Notes under the pieces: model-generated
Database searches by the model: none
What the model saw: the letters and a program-made list of their open reading frames with translations, nothing else
Told to the model about the DNA's origin: nothing
Position numbers and translations under genes: made by a program
Shown: positions 27,283 to 36,825 of the stretch, piece after piece
How the letters are laid out: every line of letters starts with the position of its first letter
Numbering within the stretch: position 1 is the stretch's first letter
Origin: Nostoc sp. UHCC 0926
GTDB taxonomy: Bacteria > Cyanobacteriota > Cyanobacteriia > Cyanobacteriales > Nostocaceae
Direction: 5' to 3'
Assembly (NCBI RefSeq): GCF_028623165.1
Contig: NZ_CP117768.1
Location: 5,398,001-5,462,000, forward strand
Length of the DNA: 64,000 bases

Positions 27283-27726
27283 ATGTTAACCCCAGCTTAT
27301 ATGAACCCAGAATATTTTATGCATTTAGCATTGGCAGAAGCAAAAAAAGGCGATGCGCCTTACGGTGCAGTGATTGTTAAAGATAAGGAAGTCATGGCAG
27401 TAGCTCATAATACTGTAAGGAGAGACAACGATCCATCAGCCCATGCGGAAATCAACGTCATTCGTAGTTTAACAGCTAAACTTAAAAACCCTTCTTTAGA
27501 AGGTTATAGCATATATACAACTGGCGAACCTTGTCCGATGTGTGCAACTGCTTGTGTTTGGAGTGGTTTATCAGAAATTGTATATGGTGCTTCAATTCAA
27601 GATTTAATCACTGTAAATCAATCACAAATTAGTATATCTTGTGAAGAGGTAATCGCTAAGTCATTTAGGAATATTAAAGTCACAAAAGACGTTTTAAAAA
27701 ATGAATGTTTGGAATTATTTAAATAA
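27283..27726 (+). CDS. Nucleoside/guanine deaminase-like protein
   Basis: This 147-residue protein of the cytidine deaminase superfamily has zinc ligands and catalytic Glu in PSAHAEINVIRS and GEPCPMCATACVWSG. The pattern is closest to guanine deaminase/TadA-type nucleoside deaminases. The short, divergent C-terminus suggests a free-base or nucleoside substrate rather than tRNA, but the sequence alone does not settle it. The start could be the ATG at 27283 or at 27301 (MNPEYF). Confidence 0.8.
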   Translation: MLTPAYMNPEYFMHLALAEAKKGDAPYGAVIVKDKEVMAVAHNTVRRDNDPSAHAEINVIRSLTAKLKNPSLEGYSIYTTGEPCPMCATACVWSGLSEIVYGASIQDLITVNQSQISISCEEVIAKSFRNIKVTKDVLKNECLELFK

Positions 27727-27911
27727 GCTGCAAAAAATTTAAGTTTTTCAGTAGTTAGGCGCAAATAATTAGAAGATGATGTGCTGGAGTTTAGACTAAA
27801 AGCTCTAAAACAGTGGAAGCTCCAACCGTCGTTTCAGCACAAGCTGCCCGTTTGCCAAAAATATTGGAAACAGTCGCTACAGCTAATTTAGAGGTTAAAA
27901 TTACGAATTAC

Positions 27912-28577
27912 TTAACTTGGCTCATTCAAATAGGATAAATATGTATTTGCCCAAATCGCAGCTTGAGTGCGATCGCGCAAATTTAACCTGTTTAAAATAT
28001 TTGTAACATGATTTTTCACAGTCCCCTCAGAAATGTAGAGTTGCTGGGCAATTTCTCGGTTACTAGCGCCTGTAGCAATTAACCGCAAAACCTCTTTTTC
28101 TCTAGGAGTAAGTTCAGCTAAACTAGATGGTACAGGCGGTGATTGGGTTAGTGCAACATGAGAAAACTGAGTCAATAGTTTTTTAACTATACCTGGGCCT
28201 AATTGAGTATATCCTTTATAAACGGCACGAATAGCAACAGCTAATTCTTCCGAGGGCGTATCTTTTAATAAATAACCCATTGCCCCATTTTGCAAGGCTG
28301 CTGACACATATTCATCATCATCAAAAGTCGTCAGTACTAAAATTTTAGTTTTTGCAAAACGTTTTTGAATTTCTCGCGTAGCTGCAACTCCATCCATAAT
28401 TGGCATTCTGATATCCAGCAATACTACATCTGGCTGAAATTTAGCAACCAAATTAATCGCCTGTTCACCGTTTTCTGCTTCTCCCACTATCTCTAAATCT
28501 GGCTCTAATTCTAATAACACTCTTAATCCTTGACGAATTAAACTTTGGTCATCTACCAACAACACTTTAATCATCAT
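27912..28577 (-). CDS. NarL/LuxR-type response regulator
   Basis: The protein has 221 residues: receiver domain with KVLLVDDQSLIRQGL and phosphoacceptor Asp in VVLLDIRMP, Lys in LLKDTP, then a LuxR-type HTH (LTPREKEVLRLIATGASNREIAQQLYISEGTVKNHVTNIL). It overlaps the sensor kinase gene by four bases, so the two form a coupled two-component operon. It probably binds inverted repeats as a dimer; a candidate site lies upstream of the divergent Spy-like gene. Confidence 0.92.
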   Translation of the reverse strand: MMIKVLLVDDQSLIRQGLRVLLELEPDLEIVGEAENGEQAINLVAKFQPDVVLLDIRMPIMDGVAATREIQKRFAKTKILVLTTFDDDEYVSAALQNGAMGYLLKDTPSEELAVAIRAVYKGYTQLGPGIVKKLLTQFSHVALTQSPPVPSSLAELTPREKEVLRLIATGASNREIAQQLYISEGTVKNHVTNILNRLNLRDRTQAAIWANTYLSYLNEPS

Positions 28578-29839
28578 GTCAACCTTGTTAAAGGAATATT
28601 AACTGTAATTTTGCAACCAGAACCAGGAGCGCTATTAATATTAAACTCACCTCCAAGTGCTAAAGTGCGATCGCGCATACTATGAAGTCCAAAACCAGTA
28701 GTATTTTGCCCTAAATCAAAACCTATACCATTATCCTGAATTATCAATCGTAAATTTCCTCTGATCTCAGTAAGTTCTAGTTTAACCTCTGTTGCAAATG
28801 CATATTTGGATATATTTGTCAATGATTCTTGAGTAATCCGGTAAATAGCGGTGTTGATTTCAGGTGGGAGAGAAGATTCCAGATTGATTTGATAAATTGG
28901 TAAAATGCCATTGGAGCGATGAAAACTTTCTGAAAGACTAGCGATCGCACGTTCTAAAGATTGCTCTTGTAAGGGATTAAAACGCATAGTAGAAACAGAT
29001 TGACGGACATCTTTTAAAGCTTTTGAACCTAATTCTTTTGCTGTTGCTAGAAATGTTTCTGCTTTACCTGGATTAGATTGCCACAATTTTAAAGCAGTTT
29101 CTAATTGTAGATTTAAAGCAGTCAGAGAATGTCCTAATGAATCATGAATTTCACGAGCAATGCGGTTACGTTCTTCCAATGTAGCTTGATTTTCAATTTG
29201 CATGGCATATTGACGGAGTTTTTCATTAGCGATCGCTAGCTTTTCTCGACTGTGCCGTTCAGATAATACTGCATTCATCATCAACAACACAAAAACTAAA
29301 CTTAAGCCAAATGTTAGCGACCAATTCCAACTAAAAAAACGAGATCGCTCTTGTGCTTGTGGTGATGCTTGAAAATTGAATAACTGGTATTTTAGTTGTG
29401 TAGTAAATAGAAATAATGTAAATGATAGACTTGTAACGAATAAACGCCCAGGTAACTTAAAAATTAGACAACTGCGAGTCACTAAAATTATGTAGAGAAC
29501 AGGGAAAAGGCGAGCAAATCTATCACCAAAAAGTCCCGTTGTTAAAATCAATAAGATTTCAATTACTGTGTAAATTACCTTAGTAAGCTGGTTACTTTTG
29601 GGTAATGTTAAGCCCATCAAGGCAAAAATAATCAAACTATAAATTGACAGTTCTGGCAAGAGATTGCAAATTGATAAGTCTGGAAATATACCACAAATTG
29701 ATAGTTCTGGAGGTTTGGGACCAAATCGCCGTAACGGAGGTGGTATAACTGCTGTCAATGCAGTGATTGCCAGTAGTATCCACTCCAGATAAAGCAGAGA
29801 TGGAAAAGGATGTTTTTTAATTTGAATTGGACGATTCAT
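28574..29839 (-). CDS. Membrane sensor histidine kinase (HisKA_3 type)
   Basis: The protein has 421 residues from the ATG at 29839; a GTG at 29851 is an alternative. The N-terminal half has about five hydrophobic segments (20-200) without a large periplasmic sensor. The HisKA_3 box is EERNRIAREIHDSLGHSLTALN with the phospho-His; the ATPase domain has QDNGIGFDLG and TGFGLHSMRDR. It is the partner of the overlapping NarL-type regulator. The membrane-embedded sensor resembles intramembrane-sensing kinases such as the LiaS/DesK type, which respond to envelope state. Confidence 0.88.
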   Translation of the reverse strand: MNRPIQIKKHPFPSLLYLEWILLAITALTAVIPPPLRRFGPKPPELSICGIFPDLSICNLLPELSIYSLIIFALMGLTLPKSNQLTKVIYTVIEILLILTTGLFGDRFARLFPVLYIILVTRSCLIFKLPGRLFVTSLSFTLFLFTTQLKYQLFNFQASPQAQERSRFFSWNWSLTFGLSLVFVLLMMNAVLSERHSREKLAIANEKLRQYAMQIENQATLEERNRIAREIHDSLGHSLTALNLQLETALKLWQSNPGKAETFLATAKELGSKALKDVRQSVSTMRFNPLQEQSLERAIASLSESFHRSNGILPIYQINLESSLPPEINTAIYRITQESLTNISKYAFATEVKLELTEIRGNLRLIIQDNGIGFDLGQNTTGFGLHSMRDRTLALGGEFNINSAPGSGCKITVNIPLTRLT

Positions 29840-30108
29840 TAGTCGCTTCACTCCAGTTATGAGTTATGAGTTAGGAATTAGGAGTTTAGAACTTTTGAGC
29901 GGTATCCGGCGATTATAACTTCAGCAAATGCTCAAATCTATCGCTGAATGAGCAATTAAGAGTAAGTGCAATGTCCAAAAAATTAGATAATACGCTAAAT
30001 AAGGATTTATAAATTAATCATAATCAAAATCTGCATTATTCATAACTTATCACTTCTAACTCTTAACCCCTAATTATTTATTGTCAGTCAAATTTGTTAA
30101 AATTCCAT

Positions 30109-30139
30109 CATGACTAAAGTCATGGGTAAAACCATGACT
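30109..30139. promoter_or_regulatory. Candidate operator with three CATGACT half-sites
   Basis: CATGACT (30109-30115), its complement AGTCATG (30118-30124) and CATGACT again (30133-30139) make two overlapping palindromes with different spacers (2 and 8 bases). They sit 35-65 bases before the Spy-like gene and opposite the two-component operon. Symmetric heptamers fit dimeric NarL-type binding, but no experiment or genome-wide motif supports this here. Confidence 0.45.
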
Positions 30140-30172
30140 TTCTCCTCATGTGACTACTGAAGATAAATTCTT

Positions 30173-30727
30173 ATGATGGTGACATCCAACCAGGAAAAAA
30201 CCACCACACAAATAATGAAACTCAAAGCATTATCGCTAGTCGCTGGAGCGATCGCCTTAACTTTAACTGCGACCTCCTTTGCTGTTGACGCCCAAACAGC
30301 CTCTCCTTCACCCGTGTTACTTGCACAAACTCCACATAGGGGCCATTGGAAAGACTTGGGTCTAACAGATGCCCAAAAAACCCAAATTCAGGCAATTCAC
30401 CGCGATAGCCGCACCAAAATGGAAGCAGTTCTCACCCCAGAACAAAAGGCAAAATTAGAGGCGACAAAACAAGCACACCGGGCTGAGTGGCAAGCGCGTA
30501 AGGCTCAGGGGCAAACAGGTCAACGGCAACCAGGTCAGCATCACGGTCGTGGAAAAGGTGATTTTGCTGACTTAAATCTGAGTGAAATACAGAAAACCGA
30601 AATCCGACAAATCCGGGAGTCTGAAAAACAACAGATTCAAGCAGTCTACACCCCCGAACAGCGCCAAAAAATAGAGCAATTCCGTCAAAATGCCCCTTCG
30701 CACCGTCAACAAGGCAATCCTCAATAA
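30173..30727 (+). CDS. Spy/CpxP-like periplasmic protein (LTXXQ family)
   Basis: The precursor has 184 residues. After a short N-terminal tail, MKLKALSLVAGAIALTLTATSFAVDAQ is a signal peptide (start at 30173 or, more typically, the ATG at 30215). The mature part has two LTXXQ-like blocks: LGLTDAQKTQIQAIHRDSRTKMEAVLTPEQKAKLE and LNLSEIQKTEIRQIRESEKQQIQAVYTPEQRQKIEQ. Such proteins are periplasmic chaperones or inhibitors of envelope-stress sensors. It is divergent from the NarL-type pair and preceded by symmetric half-sites, suggesting a local envelope-stress circuit. Confidence 0.8.
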   Translation: MMVTSNQEKTTTQIMKLKALSLVAGAIALTLTATSFAVDAQTASPSPVLLAQTPHRGHWKDLGLTDAQKTQIQAIHRDSRTKMEAVLTPEQKAKLEATKQAHRAEWQARKAQGQTGQRQPGQHHGRGKGDFADLNLSEIQKTEIRQIRESEKQQIQAVYTPEQRQKIEQFRQNAPSHRQQGNPQ

Positions 30728-31140
30728 TAATCTTTCAAAAAATAGTTAATAAGTCTGGGGCTTTGACCCAGATACTTGGTAACCAGAATTACTGTGGCAC
30801 TTACCCTTGACTGATGTCCAGGCATTGTTTTCCATAGTCAAAAATTAATAGACTTCTTGCAGAAGATGAGGAAAAGGGATGAAATTTTTTCCCCTTTTCC
30901 TTTCCCTCTTTCTTCATACCAAAATAGAAAATTGGATAATTCCTAGTAAAAGTTAGGAGTTATGAGTTTTGATTAATATCAAGTCCGCTTAAATAACCGT
31001 CATTGCGAGCGTTCGAGGAGCGTCTCGTAGAGAAGGGAAGCAATCCCAAAAACCCTGCGATTGCGTCGTTTCACTCGCAATGACATATTACGGGTGATTT
31101 GCCGGACATCATATAACTCATAACTCCTAGCTGTTTCAAA
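30728..31140. other. Gap with REP-like repeat
   Basis: About 410 bases without a gene. It contains the REP-like unit at 30999-31084 and AT-rich sequence. No terminator with a T-tract is clear after the Spy-like gene. Confidence 0.5.
30999..31084. repeat. REP-like repeat (GTCATTGCGAGCG type), second copy
   Basis: It starts GTCATTGCGAGCG, holds GGAAGCAATCCC, and ends ACTCGCAATGAC. It is related to 24911-25012. It lies 57 bases before sipA. Confidence 0.65.
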
Positions 31141-31389
31141 ATGTCTAAAGAATTCGCTATTGGTAGTAAAGTCCAGGTTGTGGCACTACCGCCCTACGTC
31201 AAAACTGCTGAACCTATGCCCATGCTGCGCCCCCCCGATGTGATTCACATTGGCGAGGAAGGTATAGTCATTGACCGCCGTCCCGGTGGATATTGGGGTA
31301 TTCGCTTCGCTAAGGGAGCCTTTCTCCTAGATAGCCAATACATCGAAAGTACAGATACCCCTCCCGAATCTCACTCAGAGCGAGACTAG
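31141..31389 (+). CDS. sipA: Regulatory protein SipA (DUF3148)
   Basis: This 82-residue SH3-like protein is strongly conserved in cyanobacteria: LPPYVKTAEPMPMLRPPD, then GEEGIVIDRRPGGYWGIRF and GAFLLDSQYIES. SipA binds and stimulates the histidine kinase NblS (Hik33 homologue), which controls photosynthesis and stress genes. That role is established in Synechococcus and inferred here from sequence. It lies 51 bases upstream of the peroxiredoxin gene in the same direction; co-transcription is plausible. Confidence 0.88.
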   Translation: MSKEFAIGSKVQVVALPPYVKTAEPMPMLRPPDVIHIGEEGIVIDRRPGGYWGIRFAKGAFLLDSQYIESTDTPPESHSERD

Positions 31390-31440
31390 TAGCAACTAAG
31401 AATTGTAAACTTGTGTAAAGTTGTAATTTTGGTTTGCACT

Positions 31441-31998
31441 ATGATTTCCCGCCGCACTTTTTTAAGCATATTATTTGTCAGCTGTATTTCTGTGATCAGC
31501 TGGCTGAATTTTACCCCTGCTGCTGATGCTCTTGGTGGTAAACTTCCTGCAATTAATCAATCCGCACCAGAGTTTACTTTGCCAACCAATACAGGGGATG
31601 GCAAAATTTCCCTCTCTGACTTGCGCGGTAAGTGGTTAGTCCTCTACTTTTATCCTAAAGACTTCACCTCTGGTTGTACTATAGAGGCTCGCCGTTTTCA
31701 GCAAGACTTACCGCAATACCTCGAAAAAAACGCCCAGATTGTTGGCGTAAGTGCTGATGACATTGATTCTCACGCCAAATTTTGTGATTCAGAGGGACTA
31801 AAATTCCCGCTGTTGGCTGACACTGATGGTTCAGTGAGTAAAGCTTACGGTTCGTGGCTCGGCTTCTTATCGATGCGCCACAGTTTTCTCATCGATCCTC
31901 AGGGCATCTTGCGGGAGACTTTTGTGAAAGTCAACCCAAGCATTCATAGTTCAGAAGTGCTGGCACGACTAGAAAAATTACAGTCCGCAGCTTCTTAG
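31441..31998 (+). CDS. prxQ: Peroxiredoxin Q/Bcp, exported
   Basis: The precursor has 185 residues from the ATG at 31441. An RR-containing hydrophobic leader (MISRRTFLSILFVSCISVISWL) suggests Tat or Sec export to the periplasm or thylakoid lumen. The Prx domain has the peroxidatic Cys in DFTSGCTIEA. The Cys in KFCDSEG may act as a resolving residue. It reduces hydrogen and organic peroxides with thioredoxin. An upstream TTG-type start (31411) is unlikely because it would precede the leader. Confidence 0.88.
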   Translation: MISRRTFLSILFVSCISVISWLNFTPAADALGGKLPAINQSAPEFTLPTNTGDGKISLSDLRGKWLVLYFYPKDFTSGCTIEARRFQQDLPQYLEKNAQIVGVSADDIDSHAKFCDSEGLKFPLLADTDGSVSKAYGSWLGFLSMRHSFLIDPQGILRETFVKVNPSIHSSEVLARLEKLQSAAS

Positions 31999-32176
31999 AC
32001 GATTAGCCTCAGAGGATGTTTGAAAAGTCCTCTGATGGATTTTTATAATAATGTGTAACTTTTGTAGGGTGGGTTAGGAACGTAACGCACCATTGATGAT
32101 GCTTTCGGTGTGTTATGCGATCGCTAACACACCCTACACATTTTCTACTCAGAATAAAAGGGTTTTTGACTTTTGA

Positions 32177-32971
32177 CTAACTTACAATAAACCCATATTT
32201 TTTGAGTACAGTCTTGGCTTGACTGCCAGATAAAAACTCGATAAACTCCTTGGCTGCGGGAATATTTTTACTGCCTTTAATTACTGCCATTGGATAGACA
32301 ATCGGTGAGTGAAACTTATCGTCAGCAGCGACTACAACTTTTACTTTGTTGGAGATTTTGGCGTCAGTGGCATAAACTAAACCAGCTTCGGCGTTGCCAC
32401 TTTCTACTGCTGCCAAGACTTGACGTACATTGTTAGCAAAGACCAATTTGGATTTGACTTGATCATAAAGTTTCAATTTCTTTAAGACTTGCTCCCCATA
32501 TTGCCCAGCAGGTACACTCCTGGGTTCACCGATCGCAATTTTTTTAATCTTACTATCTGTTAAATTGTAGAAGCTGCTGATGCCAACAACATCCTGAGCC
32601 ACAATCAAGACTAGACGGTTATTTGCCAGGTTAGTACGGCTACCTGGTACTAAAAGTCCTTTTTCTTCTAAAGCATCCGCTTGTTTTTTGCCAGCAGAAA
32701 TAAAGATATCCGCTGGCGCACCTTGCTCAATCTGTTGCTGCAAGGCACCAGAAGCCCCAAAATTATAAGTAATGTTGACATTTGATTTACTTTGTTGGTA
32801 TAGAGGCTTAATTTCTTCTAGTGTCTCTTTTAAGCTGGCGGCTGCGGATACGAGTATGCTGGTGTTTGACTGTGCTATTACAGGAGAAGGAGTGGCCAAT
32901 GGTAAACCAATTGCCAGAAGCAAGCCTGCAACTGCTATACCCAGGAAGCCAAGAATTTGTCTTCTTTTCAT
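32177..32971 (-). CDS. modA: Molybdate ABC transporter substrate-binding protein
   Basis: The precursor has 264 residues. The ATG at 32971 gives a Lys-Arg-Arg leader (MKRRQILGFLGIAVAGLLLAIGLPLA) ending near VIAQS. The mature protein follows ModA closely: ILVSAAASLKETLEEI, YNFGASGALQQQIEQGAPADIFISA (oxyanion-binding Ser residues), IAIGEPRSVPAGQYGEQ, and ESGNAEAGLVYATDA. It captures molybdate (or tungstate) in the periplasm. No modB/modC is in the window, so the permease must be elsewhere. The reading frame continues upstream beyond the leader, but that extension overlaps the divergent regulator and is not credible. Confidence 0.93.
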   Translation of the reverse strand: MKRRQILGFLGIAVAGLLLAIGLPLATPSPVIAQSNTSILVSAAASLKETLEEIKPLYQQSKSNVNITYNFGASGALQQQIEQGAPADIFISAGKKQADALEEKGLLVPGSRTNLANNRLVLIVAQDVVGISSFYNLTDSKIKKIAIGEPRSVPAGQYGEQVLKKLKLYDQVKSKLVFANNVRQVLAAVESGNAEAGLVYATDAKISNKVKVVVAADDKFHSPIVYPMAVIKGSKNIPAAKEFIEFLSGSQAKTVLKKYGFIVS

Positions 32972-33064
32972 AAAAAAGGTGCTTGAGAGGTTTTTTTCTA
33001 AAATTGATGCTAGGTAGAATCGTAACAATAATACCAATATTTTCCCAACTATATCAGTAAATTT

Positions 33065-33508
33065 ATGCCTAAAAAAGAACAAGGGTGGGTCACATTCCAA
33101 ACCTCTGAAGAGGAGCGGAAGATTTTGGAAGACTTCTGCGGCCAGTCTCAGCGCACCAAGACCGAGATTCTCCGGGAACTGGTACGTGGTCTTAATCAAC
33201 ACTCTTCACCATCCAACTCGCAACCAACCATAAACACAGAAGAGGAAGATATTTACGCTCAACAGCCTGAGATAGAAATTAGTATTCAAAAGAAATCACT
33301 CAAAGTTAGCTCCCGCAATATTCTCAAAGGTGTTGTTAAACGGGTTGTCACTGGAGCCGTTAATAGTGAGGTGACGCTAGAGATTATTCACAAAGTTGAG
33401 TTAACTTCGATTATCACCAGAGTATCGGTAGAAGAGTTGGATTTGTCTGAGGGGAAAGAGGCTTATGCCGTTATTAAGTCCAACGATATAGTTATTGCCA
33501 GGGAATAA
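33065..33508 (+). CDS. RHH-TOBE fusion, probable molybdate-responsive regulator
   Basis: The protein has 147 residues. Residues about 5-45 look like a ribbon-helix-helix DNA-binding domain (WVTFQTSEEERKILEDFC, then TKTEILRELVRGL). Residues about 78-145 are a TOBE/Mop oxyanion-binding domain (VSSRNILKGVVKRVVTGAVNSEVTLEI, then SVEELDLSEGKEAYAVIKSNDI). It is transcribed divergently from modA, with 93 bases between the starts. This combination suggests a repressor that senses molybdate, playing the part of ModE with a different DNA-binding domain. Regulation of modA is inferred from position. Confidence 0.82.
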   Translation: MPKKEQGWVTFQTSEEERKILEDFCGQSQRTKTEILRELVRGLNQHSSPSNSQPTINTEEEDIYAQQPEIEISIQKKSLKVSSRNILKGVVKRVVTGAVNSEVTLEIIHKVELTSIITRVSVEELDLSEGKEAYAVIKSNDIVIARE

Positions 33509-34923
33509 GCTCTCGTGATGTCTGTGAACAATTACTTTGGCGATCGCTTTGCTATTCACTCAAGAAAAACGATCAAAATTTTCTCACGAATAATTCCAGA
33601 TTGCTGTATAAACTTCTTAATCGATGACTGTTGAGATGTTGAATTTTTGCTATGGACGCTTGTAATAGTGTTGCTCGGCTCAGGGTAAGCGGATATAAAT
33701 GACTATTGACAAAACCCCTAGTTAATGATATCGAATACTGCACTTTGTCTTGGCACTATGATGAGCTAATGTCAAAAATGTGACAACATTACTTGATTGT
33801 ACCCAAAGTACTTATAAGAAAAGACAGGGATTACCTGCCTTATATAATTAATTGATATTGTGTTCACTATGTATAACAGATGATTTTGACAAACCTATTA
33901 CACAATTGTGTCAAAAATGTGAATGCGCTTGCTAGTAAAGACGATTGTCCTGATGGGAGAGACAAGCAGAGCGATCGCATCTAAATTAGTTTTGACCAAA
34001 ACCAAGGTTAAGAACCAACCAAAAAATTAGCATTTCTCGTTTGATTTATTTTCCAAGCCTCAAAGCGATTACCTGATTTTCTGTAATCAGCGAAGTGGAA
34101 TAACTCTGTTCTGCTGGCCTTTAAAGTTGAGTTAATTTTTTTTAATTTTTGGCGACTAGCGCGGCAGAAGATATGACTTGATAAAAGCCTGACAATTTTT
34201 TGCTGTTACAGATAATTATTTTATACAGAAAATTATTCTGAGATAAGATTGACACAAGAATAATATAGAGATTATGTACGTAGTTAACTTTTAAACAGCA
34301 ATTGACATTATAAATATCACTCTTAACAATGTCTGTGTTGTTGAGGAAAGCGATTATGCGGATTACAGCTACTAGTACACCACGGCGTAAATAGAGCAAC
34401 CATTTAAAATCCCTAAAAAGCCCATCCCATAATACTTTTGACTTTTGACTTTTGACTTCCGCCTTGCGGTACTAGTGTTATTTACCTTTCAGACGCAAAG
34501 TAACCACCTTAGTCTTGTTCGCTGCCAGAATGATCGCAAAATATGCTGTGTAAATTAGGCAACGCACCTTTTTACAAGTACGATGCTGGCAATTTGGGCA
34601 TGGCGAATCTTGAATTAAAATTTACTGTCCTAAAGTAACGATACTTGCATTTTACAAATCTCTATGCAAAAATAAGTTGCTAAAGTACTGCAAGCCTATC
34701 GGTTTACAGTATTTAAATATAAAAGAATCGGATGCGGTTTTCTTTCCTTTCATATTCAATCACTAGATTGCTGGTTTGAAAATCTGAGATTTCAGATATA
34801 TAGCCAGCTAAATCTTTGCTAGTAAATAATCTGGCATTTAAGCAGAAGTATTGTGATAAATATTTCTGCGGCTTTTGCTGTTCAATTTTTAGTCAGTTAT
34901 TTCACTTTTAAGGTTGAGGAGTC
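33509..34923. other. 1.4-kb AT-rich gap
   Basis: No convincing gene. It contains a MITE at 34371-34476, two TGTCAAAAATGTGA direct repeats (near 33771 and 33904) and long AT-rich stretches. A minus-strand frame at 34142-34399 starts inside the MITE and is not a gene. The promoter of the porin gene is probably within 34750-34920; GAGGAG just before 34924 is its ribosome binding site. Confidence 0.55.
34371..34476. repeat. MITE with ACTAGTAC termini, copy A (106 bp)
   Basis: It begins ACTAGTAC and ends GTACTAGT. The interior includes three TTTTGAC copies and TTCCGCCTTGCGG. The reverse-complement relative at 46974-47103 shares both ends and most of the interior. No ORF of its own is present. Confidence 0.75.
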
Positions 34924-36750
34924 ATGTCGATTGTTCGTTGGAATTCTAGATTTAGATTGTGCTTACTTTTTTTGGTAAATATTTCAATTATCTCAGTTAT
35001 TGATCCTGCAAAAAGTCAGGCTAATATACCTGAATCTGTTGCATCTACTGTGAGTGATACCACCCTTGTTCCTGCTTCTGGGCAGTCACCTGTATTTTTT
35101 CGTGATCGCAACAATTATGTGGTTGAGAAAGTTACACCTATTTCACAATTACTCTCACCTATACCTAAACGATTACCTACTTTTAAGACTACCGATCCCA
35201 CAGTGAGCAGGCATCAAGTGCGATCGCCAGATGACAATACAGCAATGGAACAGGTAACTTCTGTTTCGCAGTTATCAGATGTCAAACCTACTGATTGGGC
35301 GTTTCAAGCCTTGCAATCTTTAGTGGAACGGTATGGGGTGATTGCAGGCTATCCCAATCAAACCTTTCAAGGTGATCGGGCAATGACTCGTTACGAGTTT
35401 GCAGCTGGACTAAATGCAGCACTGGCTCGAATCAATGAGTTGGTAAGTGCAGGAACCAGCGATCTGCTGAGAAAAGAAGATTTAGAAACATTGCAAAAAC
35501 TCCAAAATCAATTTGCGCCAGAACTGGCGGAACTGCGGGGGAAAGTGGATTCGTTGGAAGCAAGAACAGCGACTCTTCAAGCACAGCAGTTTTCCACCAC
35601 AACTAAACTTGTTGGTGAAGTTGAGACTGTGATTGGAGGAATTGTAGCAGGCAATAACGTCGTCACCAAGCAACCCGCCCCTCACAACTTCACATTTCAA
35701 GACCGGGTTATTTTGCGCTTAAACACCAGTTTCACTGGTACAGATCAACTGCGGATAGCACTCACAGGAGGAAATATTACCGCTTCTGGAGGAACAAGAA
35801 GTGGAACACTTGGAACTAATGATGGCAAAACTTCTGATTACGCCAGTCCACTTTTTCCCAACAATCAATTTTTCCTCTCTGGCCTCCGTTATCGTTTTTT
35901 AGCTGGTAGTAATACTGCAATTAATGTTTTTGCTCAGTCTGATGGAGCCTTTGAACTAGGTTTGAGTGGAACCATCAATCCGTATTTTGAAGGATCAGCA
36001 GCTAATGGGATCTCACGATATTCGCGGCGAAATATGGTCTATGACTACGGAGATACCGGAGCCGGAATCGCCATTCTCCATGACTTTAGTAAACAATTTC
36101 AATTAGGGTTAGAGTACACCTCGATTAACGGTAACAATCCTACAGAGAATAATGGCTTATTTGCAGGCAGGTATGTAGCTCTAGGACAATTACTATACAC
36201 TAGCCCCAAGAGTAATTTCCGGCTGGCTTTGACTTACGCCAATACTTATAGTCCACCAAACACTACAGGTATAAGTGGCACAAACTTCGGCCCAGTTATC
36301 GGCAGTAACTTAGCAAACAGCACCGTGGCTGGAAGAGGAACTTTAGCGAATACTTATGGTGTAGAAGCGTTTTATCGGATTAATCCATCTGTGGCATTAA
36401 ATGGATGGGTAGGTTATTCCGCGCACCGTTACTTAGGGAGCGGTGATGCAGAAGTCTGGAACTGGGGTGCCGGACTATCATTTCCCGATTTATTCCACAA
36501 AGGTAGTTTGGGAGGTATTTTTGTGGGCATGGAGCCAAAGTTGACTACTCTGAGTAAGAACATCAATTTAGGAGCGGGCCTTGGTCAAGTAGACAAAGAT
36601 ACCTCCTTACATATTGAGGGCTTTTACCAATATCAACTTAGTGACAATATTGCGATCACGCCCGGTGTAATATGGATTACTGCACCTGACTTTAATGCTG
36701 ACAATCCTGATAGTGTAGTTGCTTGGCTCCGCACTACCTTCAGATTTTAA
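34924..36750 (+). CDS. SLH-domain carbohydrate/iron-uptake-type porin (OprB family)
   Basis: The protein has 608 residues, with an N-terminal hydrophobic leader (about 9-32). Residues about 115-175 are an SLH domain (DVKPTDWAFQALQSLVERYGVIAGYPNQTF) that anchors the protein to peptidoglycan-linked polymer. Residues about 185-225 are a coiled coil, and the rest is an OprB-type beta barrel ending in a terminal aromatic (TTFRF). This layout is the major cyanobacterial outer-membrane porin type; related members are linked to inorganic ion and iron uptake. The last 150 bases and the downstream sequence are duplicated at 37817-37975. Confidence 0.9.
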   Translation: MSIVRWNSRFRLCLLFLVNISIISVIDPAKSQANIPESVASTVSDTTLVPASGQSPVFFRDRNNYVVEKVTPISQLLSPIPKRLPTFKTTDPTVSRHQVRSPDDNTAMEQVTSVSQLSDVKPTDWAFQALQSLVERYGVIAGYPNQTFQGDRAMTRYEFAAGLNAALARINELVSAGTSDLLRKEDLETLQKLQNQFAPELAELRGKVDSLEARTATLQAQQFSTTTKLVGEVETVIGGIVAGNNVVTKQPAPHNFTFQDRVILRLNTSFTGTDQLRIALTGGNITASGGTRSGTLGTNDGKTSDYASPLFPNNQFFLSGLRYRFLAGSNTAINVFAQSDGAFELGLSGTINPYFEGSAANGISRYSRRNMVYDYGDTGAGIAILHDFSKQFQLGLEYTSINGNNPTENNGLFAGRYVALGQLLYTSPKSNFRLALTYANTYSPPNTTGISGTNFGPVIGSNLANSTVAGRGTLANTYGVEAFYRINPSVALNGWVGYSAHRYLGSGDAEVWNWGAGLSFPDLFHKGSLGGIFVGMEPKLTTLSKNINLGAGLGQVDKDTSLHIEGFYQYQLSDNIAITPGVIWITAPDFNADNPDSVVAWLRTTFRF

Positions 36751-36825
36751 CTTGAAAAAACTATCGCAATCCTGAATCATTTGTGAGAAAGAAGCTCCCC
36801 GACTTCGTAAAATACCTTGGGGAGC

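Noticed and set aside
34142..34399. Minus-strand frame of 85 residues
   Set aside because: Its first residues (MLYLRRGVLV) come from the MITE end; the other MITE copy yields the same start (MLYFRRDVLV). The remainder is AT-rich with no protein-like pattern.
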